A stretch of 11,636 nt of DNA. Source: an uncultured Moraxellaceae bacterium. GTDB lineage: Bacteria; Pseudomonadota; Gammaproteobacteria; Pseudomonadales; Moraxellaceae. Positions within the stretch are counted from its first letter, which is position 1. Every line of letters starts with the position of its first letter. Below the pieces are notes generated by a model that saw nothing but the letters and a program-made list of their open reading frames with translations, searched no databases and was not told where the DNA came from. Shown here one piece after another: positions 1 to 6,060 of the stretch. The position numbers and the translations under genes are program-made. The DNA lies in NCBI GenBank assembly GCA_937928295.1, contig CALEYY010000196.1, positions 1 to 11,636 on the forward strand, read 5' to 3'.

Positions 1-699
1 GTGGCTTGGGCGCTGCCACTTGCTTTCCGCGGAAGCGATGAACTGATCGAGGATGACCTGGGCGCCATTGACGAAATCGCCAAACTGCGCCTCCCAGCAG
101 ATGAGCATGTTGCTGGCGAGCAGCGAGTAGCCGTAATCAAAGCCAAGGACAGCCGTCTCGCTCAAAAGCGAATTGTAGACGTTAAAGCGTCCCTGTTTTT
201 GAGCGACGTGTTGGAGGGGCGTGTAGCGCTCGCGATTTGTTTCGTCGTAGAGAACAGCATGCCGGTGGGAAAACGTTCCACGGCGGCAGTCCTGCCCAGA
301 AAGCCGCACGGGAGTGCCTTCCAGCAGCAGCGAGCCGAAGGCGAGGGATTCGGCGAAGGCCCAGTCGATGGGGCCGCCGTTCTCCAGCGCCTCGATCGCC
401 GCTTTCGGCGTCGCGGCCGCGTTCATGGCTGGCAGCATGAGCGCCAGCTGGTCATCCAGCGCGGCGAGGTAGAGAGCGGCGATCAGGCCGTCCTTGTTGC
501 CGAAATGATGATAAATGGAACCGATGCTGCTGTCGGCGCGTTCGCGAATCGTGTCGATGGGTGTGGCATCGACGCCGAATTCATCGAAGCAGGCGAGGGC
601 GCTGCGCAGGATCTGGCGCTTGCTCTGCTTGCGGGCGCCGGGCTCGACACGGTCAAACAGATCGGCTGCGGGCAGGCCGGGGCTGGAAAGATCATTCAT
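1..699 (-). CDS. Chimeric ORF: TetR-type HTH joined to 2-oxoglutarate dehydrogenase E1 fragment (3' end outside window)
   Basis: The reading frame is open from the ATG at 699 to the window edge (233 codons, no stop). Residues about 24-90 are a TetR N-terminus: an HTH with the typical SIGSIYHHFGNKDGLIAALY block (58-77) and the start of the ligand-domain helices. From about residue 104 the protein changes to the pyrimidine-binding transketolase-like domain of 2-oxoglutarate dehydrogenase E1. Visible blocks are PIDWAFAESLAFGS, VRLSGQD, RGTFSHRHAVL, LLSETAVLGFDYGYS and WEAQFGDF-NGAQV-DQF. E181 in LLSE matches the glutamate expected to contact thiamine diphosphate. The E1 N-terminal half, which carries most of the cofactor site, is absent, so activity as a dehydrogenase is not expected. 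The E1 wording recalls non-proteobacterial (for example Verrucomicrobia-like) enzymes, from memory. GGA glycine and CAA glutamine codons occur only after the junction. Either a genuine fusion or an assembly chimera at a contig end; the second is more likely. The TetR part probably controls the divergent DUF4442 gene. Confidence 0.7.
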   Translation of the reverse strand, partial: MNDLSSPGLPAADLFDRVEPGARKQSKRQILRSALACFDEFGVDATPIDTIRERADSSIGSIYHHFGNKDGLIAALYLAALDDQLALMLPAMNAAATPKAAIEALENGGPIDWAFAESLAFGSLLLEGTPVRLSGQDCRRGTFSHRHAVLYDETNRERYTPLQHVAQKQGRFNVYNSLLSETAVLGFDYGYSLLASNMLICWEAQFGDFVNGAQVILDQFIASAESKWQRPSH

Positions 700-721
700 G
701 AGTCGGCATCTTGACTGAAAT

Positions 722-737
722 ATTATTCTAGAATAAT
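722..737. promoter_or_regulatory. Perfect 16-bp palindrome, candidate TetR operator
   Basis: ATTATTCTAGAATAAT is a perfect inverted repeat centred between 729 and 730, in the 91-bp gap between the TetR-type start (699) and the DUF4442 start (791). The AT-rich half-sites and the position between divergent genes fit a dimeric TetR regulator that controls itself and the neighbour. A TTGACT at 711-716 could act as a -35 for the plus gene, with AATAAT at 732-737 inside the palindrome as -10, but the 15-base spacer is short. The operator role is inferred from position and symmetry. Confidence 0.55.
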
Positions 738-790
738 GTTCTATTTATGGCGTGTTTGTCACGCGCCGTTATCAGCTTGGGGAGCACATA

Positions 791-1252
791 ATGACGAGTA
801 CCTTGAACCTCTGGAAAGGCTTTGCCAACAAGCCGGGCGGCAAATGGGCATTTTCGCGCCTGTTGTGCGTGAAGGCACCGTATTTCGGCAGCATCAGCCC
901 GGTCTTCGAGGCGCTGCGTCCGGAGTATTGCGAAGTGCGTATCGCCAAGCGTCGCGGTGTTTTGAATCACTTGGGCACGGTGCATGCCATTGCCATGTGC
1001 AATATGGCCGAGCTGGCGGGCGGCACCATGACCGAAGTTACCGTGCCGTCAACGCATCGCTGGATTCCCAAGGGCATGACGGTGGAGTATCTGAAGAAGG
1101 CGACCACCGATCTGGTGGCAGTAGCGACGCCGGTGTCGGTGCCGGACTGGTCTGTGGCCGGTGAGTATCCGGTCAAGGTCATGGTCAGCGATACGGAAGG
1201 CACGCCGGTGTTTCAGGCGGTGATCAGCATGTGGGTGTCGCCAAAGAAGTGA
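791..1252 (+). CDS. DUF4442 hotdog-fold protein (putative acyl-CoA thioesterase)
   Basis: A 153-residue single-domain protein of the DUF4442 / hotdog thioesterase-like type. The signature is NHLGTVHAIAMCNMAE (residues 59-74), which corresponds to the central hotdog helix with its Asn/His-Gly and later Glu. The C-terminal strand is GTPVFQAVISMWVS. Such proteins probably hydrolyse or bind acyl-CoA, but the substrate of this group is not known. The ATG at 791 is chosen because a GGGGAG ribosome site lies just upstream; a longer frame from 752 has no such signal. The gene is divergent from the TetR-type gene and is the likely target of that regulator. It converges with the lytic transglycosylase gene, the stop codons being two bases apart. 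Confidence 0.75.
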   Translation: MTSTLNLWKGFANKPGGKWAFSRLLCVKAPYFGSISPVFEALRPEYCEVRIAKRRGVLNHLGTVHAIAMCNMAELAGGTMTEVTVPSTHRWIPKGMTVEYLKKATTDLVAVATPVSVPDWSVAGEYPVKVMVSDTEGTPVFQAVISMWVSPKK

Positions 1253-1268
1253 GCTCAGTCACTGAGCT
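1252..1268. terminator. Hairpin at the convergent DUF4442 / transglycosylase ends
   Basis: AGCTCAG-TCA-CTGAGCT forms a 7-bp stem with a 3-base loop spanning both stop codons. There is no clear T-tract on either strand, so this is a weak candidate for a bidirectional terminator. Confidence 0.35.
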
Positions 1269-2055
1269 TCTTGCGTTCACGCTCGATCTTGACCAGGTAG
1301 TGTCTGGGTCCGGCTGACAGTTCAGGTTCAAGTACTGAGTAGCTGTCCGGGTTGCCGGCGCGCTTGGCCGCGCGTTGAACATTGCCCAAGCCGGCATTGT
1401 AGCTGGCGAACATGAAGCGTCGACGGTCGTTGGCGTTGTCGATGCCAGACCAGGCATCGTAAAGCTGGCGATTGTAGTAAATGCCGGCGGCGATGCTGAA
1501 GCCGGGATCGAACGGGTCGTTCAAGTGCGGATTGCGCGACCGAATTTCTTGGAATGTTCGCGGCATGATCTGCATCAGGCCCATGGCGCCGGCGTGTGAG
1601 CGGGTCATGGGCTTCATTTCTGATTCGACCATGGCTTGGGCCTGGAACCAGCGCCAGTCGGTGTTTATGCCGAAGTAGTGCTTGCTGTATTTGCGGAAAT
1701 GATCATCGAAAGTGTTCGATATTTTTTTACGCCCGGAGACGGAGTCGCGCTGCTTTTGGCGTTTGTCTGGAGCAGCATCCTTTTCAAAATCTGTACTGAC
1801 TTCCGAGGGTTGCTCCGATGCGCTTTCTGATCGCGTAAACAGGCGTCTCATGTTTCGTTTGAAAAAGCCGTCAGCTGCTGCAGATTTGATCGTTGTTTCG
1901 GGGCTACTGGTCTGTTCTTTTTCTGTTTGAGCTTTAGCTTTTTGGGCAGCGGTATCTGCCAGACTGATCACTATAGCGGTCTGGAGCTGGGCATCTCCAT
2001 ACGCGATCGGCGTTGCGAGAAGCAATGCAGAGCAAAGCAGTATGCTGTTACGCAC
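1255..2055 (-). CDS. Lytic murein transglycosylase, SLT domain
   Basis: A 266-residue exported protein. Residues 1-20 form a signal peptide (RNS, hydrophobic LLCSALLLATPIA, then YGDA). A charged, low-complexity linker follows to about 115, and the SLT goose-type lysozyme fold runs from 125 to 260. The catalytic glutamate is E144 in AMVESE, followed by the family motifs GLMQIMP (159-165) and SYNAG (218-222). The enzyme cleaves the MurNAc-GlcNAc bond of peptidoglycan to give 1,6-anhydro products in the periplasm. The start is a GTG at 2055, nine bases after the stop of the DUF350-like gene, with no strong ribosome site; translation may be coupled. Last gene of the set with the RodZ-like protein, which fits a wall-remodelling role. 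The domain call is firm; assignment to a particular Mlt family is not possible here. Confidence 0.88.
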   Translation of the reverse strand: MRNSILLCSALLLATPIAYGDAQLQTAIVISLADTAAQKAKAQTEKEQTSSPETTIKSAAADGFFKRNMRRLFTRSESASEQPSEVSTDFEKDAAPDKRQKQRDSVSGRKKISNTFDDHFRKYSKHYFGINTDWRWFQAQAMVESEMKPMTRSHAGAMGLMQIMPRTFQEIRSRNPHLNDPFDPGFSIAAGIYYNRQLYDAWSGIDNANDRRRFMFASYNAGLGNVQRAAKRAGNPDSYSVLEPELSAGPRHYLVKIERERKKLSD

Positions 2056-2064
2056 GCATTGAGC

Positions 2065-2292
2065 TCAATTCAGACTCAGGCCGATGATGATGCCCATGCC
2101 TATGCCATTGCCAACAAAAATGCCGAGCATGACCAGTCCGACAGCCAAGTTGCCGCTGGCCAAGGCATCTTTCAGGCGAAAGCCCATGCGATTCTGGAAG
2201 ATCACACTGGCAATCCAGCTGATCACTAGGCTCAGCACGGAGCCGCAGGTGGCATAAATCAGATTCAATACGATCGGGTTGAGTTCGTTCAT
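2065..2292 (-). CDS. Small DUF350-like membrane protein
   Basis: A 75-residue protein with two hydrophobic segments, about residues 7-31 and 46-70, joined by a charged loop (QNRMGFRLKDALASGN). The loop and the glycine-rich second helix resemble a single DUF350 unit; the usual DUF350 protein is about 130 residues with two such units, so this one is half size. The function of the family is not established. The ATG at 2292 has a good ribosome site (AAAGGAAAG about 6 bases upstream); a longer frame from 2328 would overlap the RodZ-like gene and has no such signal. It lies between the RodZ-like and lytic transglycosylase genes, 19 bases from the first and 9 from the second, so it is probably cotranscribed. 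Confidence 0.7.
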   Translation of the reverse strand: MNELNPIVLNLIYATCGSVLSLVISWIASVIFQNRMGFRLKDALASGNLAVGLVMLGIFVGNGIGMGIIIGLSLN

Positions 2293-2311
2293 GTTCTTTC
2301 CTTTGCCATCA

Positions 2312-3187
2312 TCAGAGTGTTGCAACACTCAAGTGTCGGCCGCGCAAGTCACGGTTGCTCACTAGAGAAATGGTGCCTTCCTTGGCCGGTTGGATGTCGA
2401 ATGGCTTGCTGCCTTTCAGCCGTACGGGGGTGCCGGCTCTGACCAGACCTCTGAAAATGATCAGGCCACGCTTATCGATGACATTGACATGCGTGGTCTC
2501 TGATGCGATCAGCCAGCTTTCCAAGTTGATGGGTTTCCTAGGCGAATCAATTGCCAGGAGCGCGCGTGCAGGGGGTATTTCAATGTGAGCAACAAATGCT
2601 TGTGGTCTGATGGCGACCGGTTTGGCCGCGTGGCTGACTGTATTGGCACGAGTGGTGCCAGAGCCTTGGCTCAGAAAAAATGAAAACAAGCCAACACACA
2701 CGGTAATGACGACAGTATGGCCTATCCGGCTATTCATGGCAGAGGCCAGACGCTCACAGGTATCGCTGGCATATACAGCGATACCTTTACGAATAGCGTC
2801 AAATGGTGGCGCTTTTGATGATGGCTGCACGGATGGCAAGGCTTGTGCAGCCGTGCCATTTTGCTGTTTATGGACAACCATCCAAGCATCAAAAAGTGCA
2901 ATGACTTCGTGTGGATTCAGTTTCAGCTGATGCGCGTAGCGTCGCAGATAACCTTTGACGAAGACGGGCTCCGGCAAGTCCAGGAAACTCTCGGACTCTA
3001 GAAGCTGCAGTGTTCTTTCACTCATCTGCACCTTGTCTGATGCTTGTGAGAGGGAATAGCCCAGCACATCTCGCTGAGCCTTGAGCCAACGCCCAATGGG
3101 TGGATATGCCAAGGGATGCAGTTGCGAAAATGTCATGGATGACTCGATCAAGTGAGTTGAATCAGTTGATAGCGTGACATCGGACAC
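2312..3187 (-). CDS. RodZ-like HTH membrane protein
   Basis: A 291-residue protein with RodZ architecture: a cytoplasmic HTH_25 domain (about 30-103, with IGRWLKAQRDVLGYSLSQAS and the FVKGYLRRYA helix), a linker, one membrane helix (about 156-174), and a periplasmic region ending in a DUF4115-like beta domain (about 222-280, with THVNVIDKRGLIIFRGLVRAG). RodZ links MreB filaments to the wall synthesis machinery and helps set rod shape. The full-length start is a GTG at 3187; an internal ATG at 3136 (residue 18) is also possible and keeps all domains. Followed by the DUF350-like and lytic transglycosylase genes. It does not sit beside ispG as canonical rodZ often does, so it could be a second, specialised copy. 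Confidence 0.72.
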   Translation of the reverse strand: MSDVTLSTDSTHLIESSMTFSQLHPLAYPPIGRWLKAQRDVLGYSLSQASDKVQMSERTLQLLESESFLDLPEPVFVKGYLRRYAHQLKLNPHEVIALFDAWMVVHKQQNGTAAQALPSVQPSSKAPPFDAIRKGIAVYASDTCERLASAMNSRIGHTVVITVCVGLFSFFLSQGSGTTRANTVSHAAKPVAIRPQAFVAHIEIPPARALLAIDSPRKPINLESWLIASETTHVNVIDKRGLIIFRGLVRAGTPVRLKGSKPFDIQPAKEGTISLVSNRDLRGRHLSVATL

Positions 3188-3292
3188 GACGGCGTCATTA
3201 CCTAGCTCATCAAACTGCGGTGAGCAAGGTATGGTTTTTTACATAAAATTACAATAGAACGGCAAATTGATACAAAGCGCCGGCTGCCATCG

Positions 3293-4507
3293 TCAAGCCA
3301 CAGCGGCGACGCCATCCAGCACGCGATATACATCTTGCTCATCCATGTAGCGCGGCACGGCATACATGCCGTGTGCTTCGGTCAGGGCATCGTTGGCGAT
3401 GCGAGCGTAGTCCGAGCGCTGGATCATGCTGCCCGAGCGACGCAGCGGCAGGCGCTCCAACAGCTCGCGCACACGCGCTGACAGTGCTTCGGCCGCCGCC
3501 GAGTCGGTGGCGCCGGGCGCTGCCAGCTCCAGATCGCGAGCCAGACTGCCCAACTTCTTCACGCAGGCGGGCTGGTTGAAGGCCAACACATGCGGCAGCA
3601 CCATGGCATTGGCGCGACCGTGCGGCACGCCATAGCGGGCACCGAGCTGATGCGCGATGGCGTGCACATAGCCGACCGCCGAGGTGCTCAGGCATAGGCC
3701 GGCGTAGTGCGAACCCAGCGCCATGGCATCTCGTGCGGCGAGGTTGGTCGGTTCGTTGCAGGCGATTTCCAGGTTGTTCAGGATCAGGCGAACGGCGGTG
3801 CGGTTGTAGCCATCGGTCTGCGCGTTGGCGAACTGGCTCATCCAGCCTTCGAGGGCGTGGGTGAGGGCATCGACGCCGGTTTCGGCGGTGACGGAGGCAG
3901 GCATACCCATCGTGATCAGCGGATCGAGGGCGGCGGCGAGCGGCACCAAGCCGGGATCGACCACCAAAGCCTTGATGTGTGTGGCGCTATCGGAAATGAC
4001 GGCGGCGACGCTGGCTTCCGAACCCGTGCCCGAGGTCGAAGGCACGACAAAAAAGGGTAGTGCGGGTTGCCGGCCCTTGAGCACACCGACCAGCTGCTGC
4101 GGCGTTTTGCCGGTGGTGGCCGCGAGCGCGATGACTTTGCCGGCGTCGATGGCGGAGCCGCCGCCGATCACCAGCAGGGCATCGGCGCGGGCTTGCTGAC
4201 AGGCGCGCAGACCGGCTTCGACGATCTCGAAGGTCGGGTCCGGGCGCACGCCGGTGAAGATTTCGGTGATGACGCCACGCGCATTCAGCGCGGCCACCAG
4301 CGGGTCGATAGTGCCGAGCTTGGCCAGCACATCATCGGTAATGACGAGCACGCGCTTGTGGCCTTGGTCGGCAATGCTGTGACACAGCCGCACGGCCGAG
4401 CCTTCGCCAAATAGCACCAATGGGCGCGGAACGGCGAGCACTTTGCCGATGGCCCAGAGGGCGCTGAGCTTGGGCAGGGATTTCAGGCGATTGGCGAGTG
4501 CGGACAT
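3293..4507 (-). CDS. Iron-containing alcohol dehydrogenase
   Basis: A 404-residue group III (Fe-ADH) dehydrogenase, which oxidises an alcohol or reduces an aldehyde with NAD(P)(H). Visible signatures are the nucleotide-binding IGGGSAIDAGK (114-124), PSTSGTGSE (156-164) and the metal-site residues D213 and H217 (GVDALTHALEGW), H282 and H296 (HAIAHQLGARYGVPHG), with the nearby conserved H286. All expected ligands are present, so it should be active. The substrate cannot be read from sequence. A frame continues upstream to a GTG at 4579, giving 428 residues, but the ATG at 4507 is preferred: the length is normal for the family, a GGAG lies upstream, and a TATAGT -10 lies just in front. It is downstream of the HxlR gene on the same strand, which may control it. 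Confidence 0.88.
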   Translation of the reverse strand: MSALANRLKSLPKLSALWAIGKVLAVPRPLVLFGEGSAVRLCHSIADQGHKRVLVITDDVLAKLGTIDPLVAALNARGVITEIFTGVRPDPTFEIVEAGLRACQQARADALLVIGGGSAIDAGKVIALAATTGKTPQQLVGVLKGRQPALPFFVVPSTSGTGSEASVAAVISDSATHIKALVVDPGLVPLAAALDPLITMGMPASVTAETGVDALTHALEGWMSQFANAQTDGYNRTAVRLILNNLEIACNEPTNLAARDAMALGSHYAGLCLSTSAVGYVHAIAHQLGARYGVPHGRANAMVLPHVLAFNQPACVKKLGSLARDLELAAPGATDSAAAEALSARVRELLERLPLRRSGSMIQRSDYARIANDALTEAHGMYAVPRYMDEQDVYRVLDGVAAVA

Positions 4508-4524
4508 GAGGCGGGTTGCTCCAG

Positions 4525-4547
4525 AACTATATTTGACTGGGCAGTCA
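4525..4547 (-). promoter_or_regulatory. Candidate promoter and inverted repeat before the alcohol dehydrogenase
   Basis: On the plus strand TGACTG-GG-CAGTCA (4534-4547) is a 6-2-6 inverted repeat. On the minus strand it is followed by TATAGT, a five-of-six match to a -10 box, about 20 bases before the ATG at 4507. No good -35 is visible, as expected if an activator or repressor binds the repeat. Inferred from position only. Confidence 0.35.
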
Positions 4548-4589
4548 CGGTACAGATCTATGGTCATTTCGGCAAGCACTTGCCAGCAC

Positions 4590-5063
4590 TCAGGCCTGCT
4601 TTTTTGCCGTCATTCCTGCACTCAAGCCGGGCCCGGCCATGGGTAGCACATCCCGCGCATGAACCGCTTCACCACATTCCGAGCAGGTCATGGTCGCTGT
4701 CATCGCTTTGCCGCAGCCTTTGTGGTGATACACCAGCGGCGGGCCGGCGCCTTCATCGAGGAAGGCATCGCCCCAAGCGGTGAGCGCCAGCAGCACGGGG
4801 TAGAGCGCCCGGCCCTTGGTGGTCAGCCGGTATTCGTAGCGATTCGGCTGATAGGCCTCTTTGCTCAGGATGTCGGCGTCGACCAGGCGCTTCAGGCGCT
4901 CGGCCAGCACATGACGGGTGACGCCGAGTTGGCTCTGGAAGTCGTCGAAACGGCGTGTGCCGAGGAAGGCGTTGCGCAGCAGCAGCAGCGTCCAGCGATC
5001 ACCAATGAGCCCTAGCGAGCGTGCGATTGAGCAGTTCAGGCTGCCTATGTCATCCCATTTCAT
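4590..5063 (-). CDS. HxlR-family transcriptional regulator
   Basis: A 157-residue winged-helix regulator of the HxlR type. N-terminal CSIARSLGLIGDRWTLLLLR (11-30) carries the conserved Cys11 and GDRW motif; RRFDDFQSQLGVTRHVLAERL (37-57) is the recognition region, and YRLTTKGRALYPVL (78-91) the wing and following helix. The C-terminus has a Cys-rich tail (C117, C127, C130, with H113 and H114) found in longer HxlR members, which could bind a metal. Family members often sense electrophiles or redox change through Cys11. It is divergent from the hotdog thioesterase gene across a 152-bp gap holding an inverted repeat, and upstream of the alcohol dehydrogenase; both are plausible targets. Confidence 0.88.
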   Translation of the reverse strand: MKWDDIGSLNCSIARSLGLIGDRWTLLLLRNAFLGTRRFDDFQSQLGVTRHVLAERLKRLVDADILSKEAYQPNRYEYRLTTKGRALYPVLLALTAWGDAFLDEGAGPPLVYHHKGCGKAMTATMTCSECGEAVHARDVLPMAGPGLSAGMTAKKQA

Positions 5064-5116
5064 GGTGTTCCAGGCTGCGAGTCAGTGTTGGCAAACTGTA
5101 TGGCTAAGCTCGATGG

Positions 5117-5145
5117 TTGACAAGTTCCTTTTTAGAACTTAATTT
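5117..5145 (+). promoter_or_regulatory. Promoter with HxlR operator-like inverted repeat
   Basis: A perfect -35 TTGACA (5117-5122) is followed by AAGTTC-N7-GAACTT (5122-5127 and 5135-5140) and a weak -10 (TAATTT, 5140-5145, spacer 17). The inverted repeat fills the spacer, the usual place for a repressor site. It lies between the divergent HxlR and thioesterase genes, so HxlR is the likely ligand. Confidence 0.5.
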
Positions 5146-5215
5146 CGGTGCGCGTGGCGAGCGCTGTTTGAGACCGCAATCACGGCCAAAGCCACTATCT
5201 ATCTGGAGTTAACGA

Positions 5216-5647
5216 ATGAACATCAAGACCCTGACGGGCCTAGAGGTCATGCAGGCTTTTGCGCAAGGTCGAGTGCCGGAACCGGATATCGCCAAGATCA
5301 TGTCGATGAAGCTCGAAACCGTGAAGATAGGGCGAGTGGTGTTCAGCTGCACGGCGAACGAGACGCACAGCAACCCGCTCGGCAGCGTGCATGGCGGTTT
5401 TGCCGCGACCGTGCTGGATTCGGTCACCGGCTGTGCGACGCACACGGCGCTGGCGGCCGGCGAGAGCTACTGCACCATCGAGCTGAATGTGAAGATGTTT
5501 AAGGCCATCCCCTTTCACAAGACGCTGCGAGCGGAGGGCAAGGTCATCAATGTCAGCAGACGGCTGGTGATTTCCGAAGGCAGCATCCGCGATGAAAATG
5601 GCATGCTGTATGCGTTTGCGACAGCCACTTGCATGATTTTTCGGTAA
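5216..5647 (+). CDS. PaaI-type hotdog thioesterase
   Basis: A 143-residue hotdog-fold protein of the PaaI / 4-hydroxybenzoyl-CoA thioesterase-like group. The signature HSNPLGSVHGGFAATVLDSV (51-70) contains the NPxGxxHGG turn and the acidic residue D68 of the active-site helix. Expected reaction is hydrolysis of an acyl- or aryl-CoA. The ATG at 5216 has a GGAG 8 bases upstream. Its stop at 5647 is followed by a brnT-like scar and brnA; the last 57 bases are repeated about 80% at 5971-6027, beyond brnA. Probably controlled by the divergent HxlR regulator. Confidence 0.85.
   Translation: MNIKTLTGLEVMQAFAQGRVPEPDIAKIMSMKLETVKIGRVVFSCTANETHSNPLGSVHGGFAATVLDSVTGCATHTALAAGESYCTIELNVKMFKAIPFHKTLRAEGKVINVSRRLVISEGSIRDENGMLYAFATATCMIFR
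5591..5647 (+). repeat. Direct repeat, copy 1 (3' end of thioesterase gene)
   Basis: These 57 bases encode DENGMLYAFATATCMIFR and the stop. They align without gaps to 5971-6027 at an offset of 380, with 12 mismatches by hand count; the last 17 bases, from GCATGATTTTT through the TAA, are identical. Confidence 0.75.
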
Positions 5648-5653
5648 GCAGCG

Positions 5654-5707
5654 GTGCGTTTGATTTGGCGCAGCGAAATGATTCGTATGATGAAAACACT
5701 GATGTAA
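5654..5707 (+). pseudogene. Probable brnT toxin remnant (C-terminal tail only)
   Basis: The 74 bases between the thioesterase stop and the brnA start are too short for a toxin gene, but GTGCGTTTGATTTGGCGCAG and the bases after it resemble, with small indels, the coding sequence for the BrnT C-terminus VRxISARKMTRHE. In one frame it reads VRLIWRSEMIRMMKTLM then stop at 5705-5707; in another AFDLAQRNDSYDEN. In intact BrnTA systems brnT lies directly before brnA, exactly this position. The call rests on a remembered family consensus and a hand alignment with frameshifts, so it is tentative. Confidence 0.4.
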
Positions 5708-5721
5708 AAGGAGAGACATTG

Positions 5722-5958
5722 ATGAGCATGAAAATTCGCCGCAGCCATGAGGCCAAGGGCGAGCCTCGCGTGGTTGCGGACTTTTTGCCATCGCCAGCGC
5801 AGTTGGCTGATCGAGAGGAGGAGGTGAAGATCACTATCGCGCTCAGCCGCGCCAGTGTGGCATTTTTCAAGGCGGAGGCCGAGCGGCTGAAGACGCCTTA
5901 TCAGCGCATGATTCGTCGCTTGCTGGATGCTTATATGGCGGCACACCCGGCGCCTTAG
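5722..5958 (+). CDS. brnA: BrnA-like RHH antitoxin, orphan
   Basis: A 78-residue protein with the BrnA layout: a basic N-terminus (MKIRRSHEAKGEPR), a linker with FLPSPAQL, and a ribbon-helix-helix DNA-binding domain at about 34-73 (VKITIALSRASVAFFKAEAE then YQRMIRRLLDAYM). BrnA normally binds and neutralises the RNase BrnT and represses the operon. No intact brnT is present on either side; only a tail-like scar lies upstream, so this antitoxin seems orphaned. The ATG at 5722 is supported by an AAAAGGAGAG ribosome site; a longer frame from 5629 starts inside the thioesterase gene and is not credible. It lies between two copies of the thioesterase gene tail, which suggests that it arrived by recombination. 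Confidence 0.72.
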   Translation: MSMKIRRSHEAKGEPRVVADFLPSPAQLADREEEVKITIALSRASVAFFKAEAERLKTPYQRMIRRLLDAYMAAHPAP

Positions 5959-5970
5959 CGGCGGCCTCTG

Positions 5971-6027
5971 GATGCCAAGACCGTGCTGCATGAGTTTGCG
6001 ACGACTACTGGCATGATTTTTCGGTAA
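5971..6027 (+). repeat. Direct repeat, copy 2 (second thioesterase gene tail)
   Basis: In the frame matching copy 1 this reads DAKTVLHEFATTTGMIFR then stop. The pattern of changes looks like a homologous thioesterase tail rather than a random duplicate. There is no start codon or upstream domain, so it is a gene fragment. Confidence 0.65.
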
Positions 6028-6033
6028 ATCATG
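6012..6033 (+). terminator. Hairpin after brnA
   Basis: CATGATTT-TTCGGT-AAATCATG is a perfect 8-bp stem with a 6-base loop, followed by ATTTTG. The right arm begins an imperfect third copy of the CATGATTTT..GTAA motif (to 6045). It could end transcription of brnA or simply result from the repeat. The low-GC stem makes it a weak terminator at best. Confidence 0.35.
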
Positions 6034-6060
6034 ATTTTGCAGTAAACATTGGAGTTTCTC

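Noticed and set aside
1..714. 237-residue plus-strand open frame
   Set aside because: It lies antisense to the TetR/OGDH frame, codon for codon, has no ribosome site and no recognisable domain; the minus strand has clear family motifs.
3188..3292. Possible gene or terminator between the RodZ-like and dehydrogenase genes
   Set aside because: The 105 bases are AT-rich and likely hold the RodZ-like promoter, but no convincing -35/-10 pair, hairpin or ORF was seen.
4508..4579. GTG start at 4579 for the alcohol dehydrogenase
   Set aside because: It adds 24 unconserved-looking residues that cover a candidate -10 and inverted repeat; the ATG at 4507 gives the normal family length.
5629..5721. Upstream start at 5629 for brnA
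   Set aside because: It begins inside the thioesterase gene, lacks a ribosome site, and the added residues do not look like a BrnA N-terminus.
5591..6027. Insertion sequence or integron-like element around brnA
   Set aside because: No transposase, integrase, terminal inverted repeats or short target duplication; the flanking repeat is coding sequence with about 20% divergence, which fits homologous recombination better.
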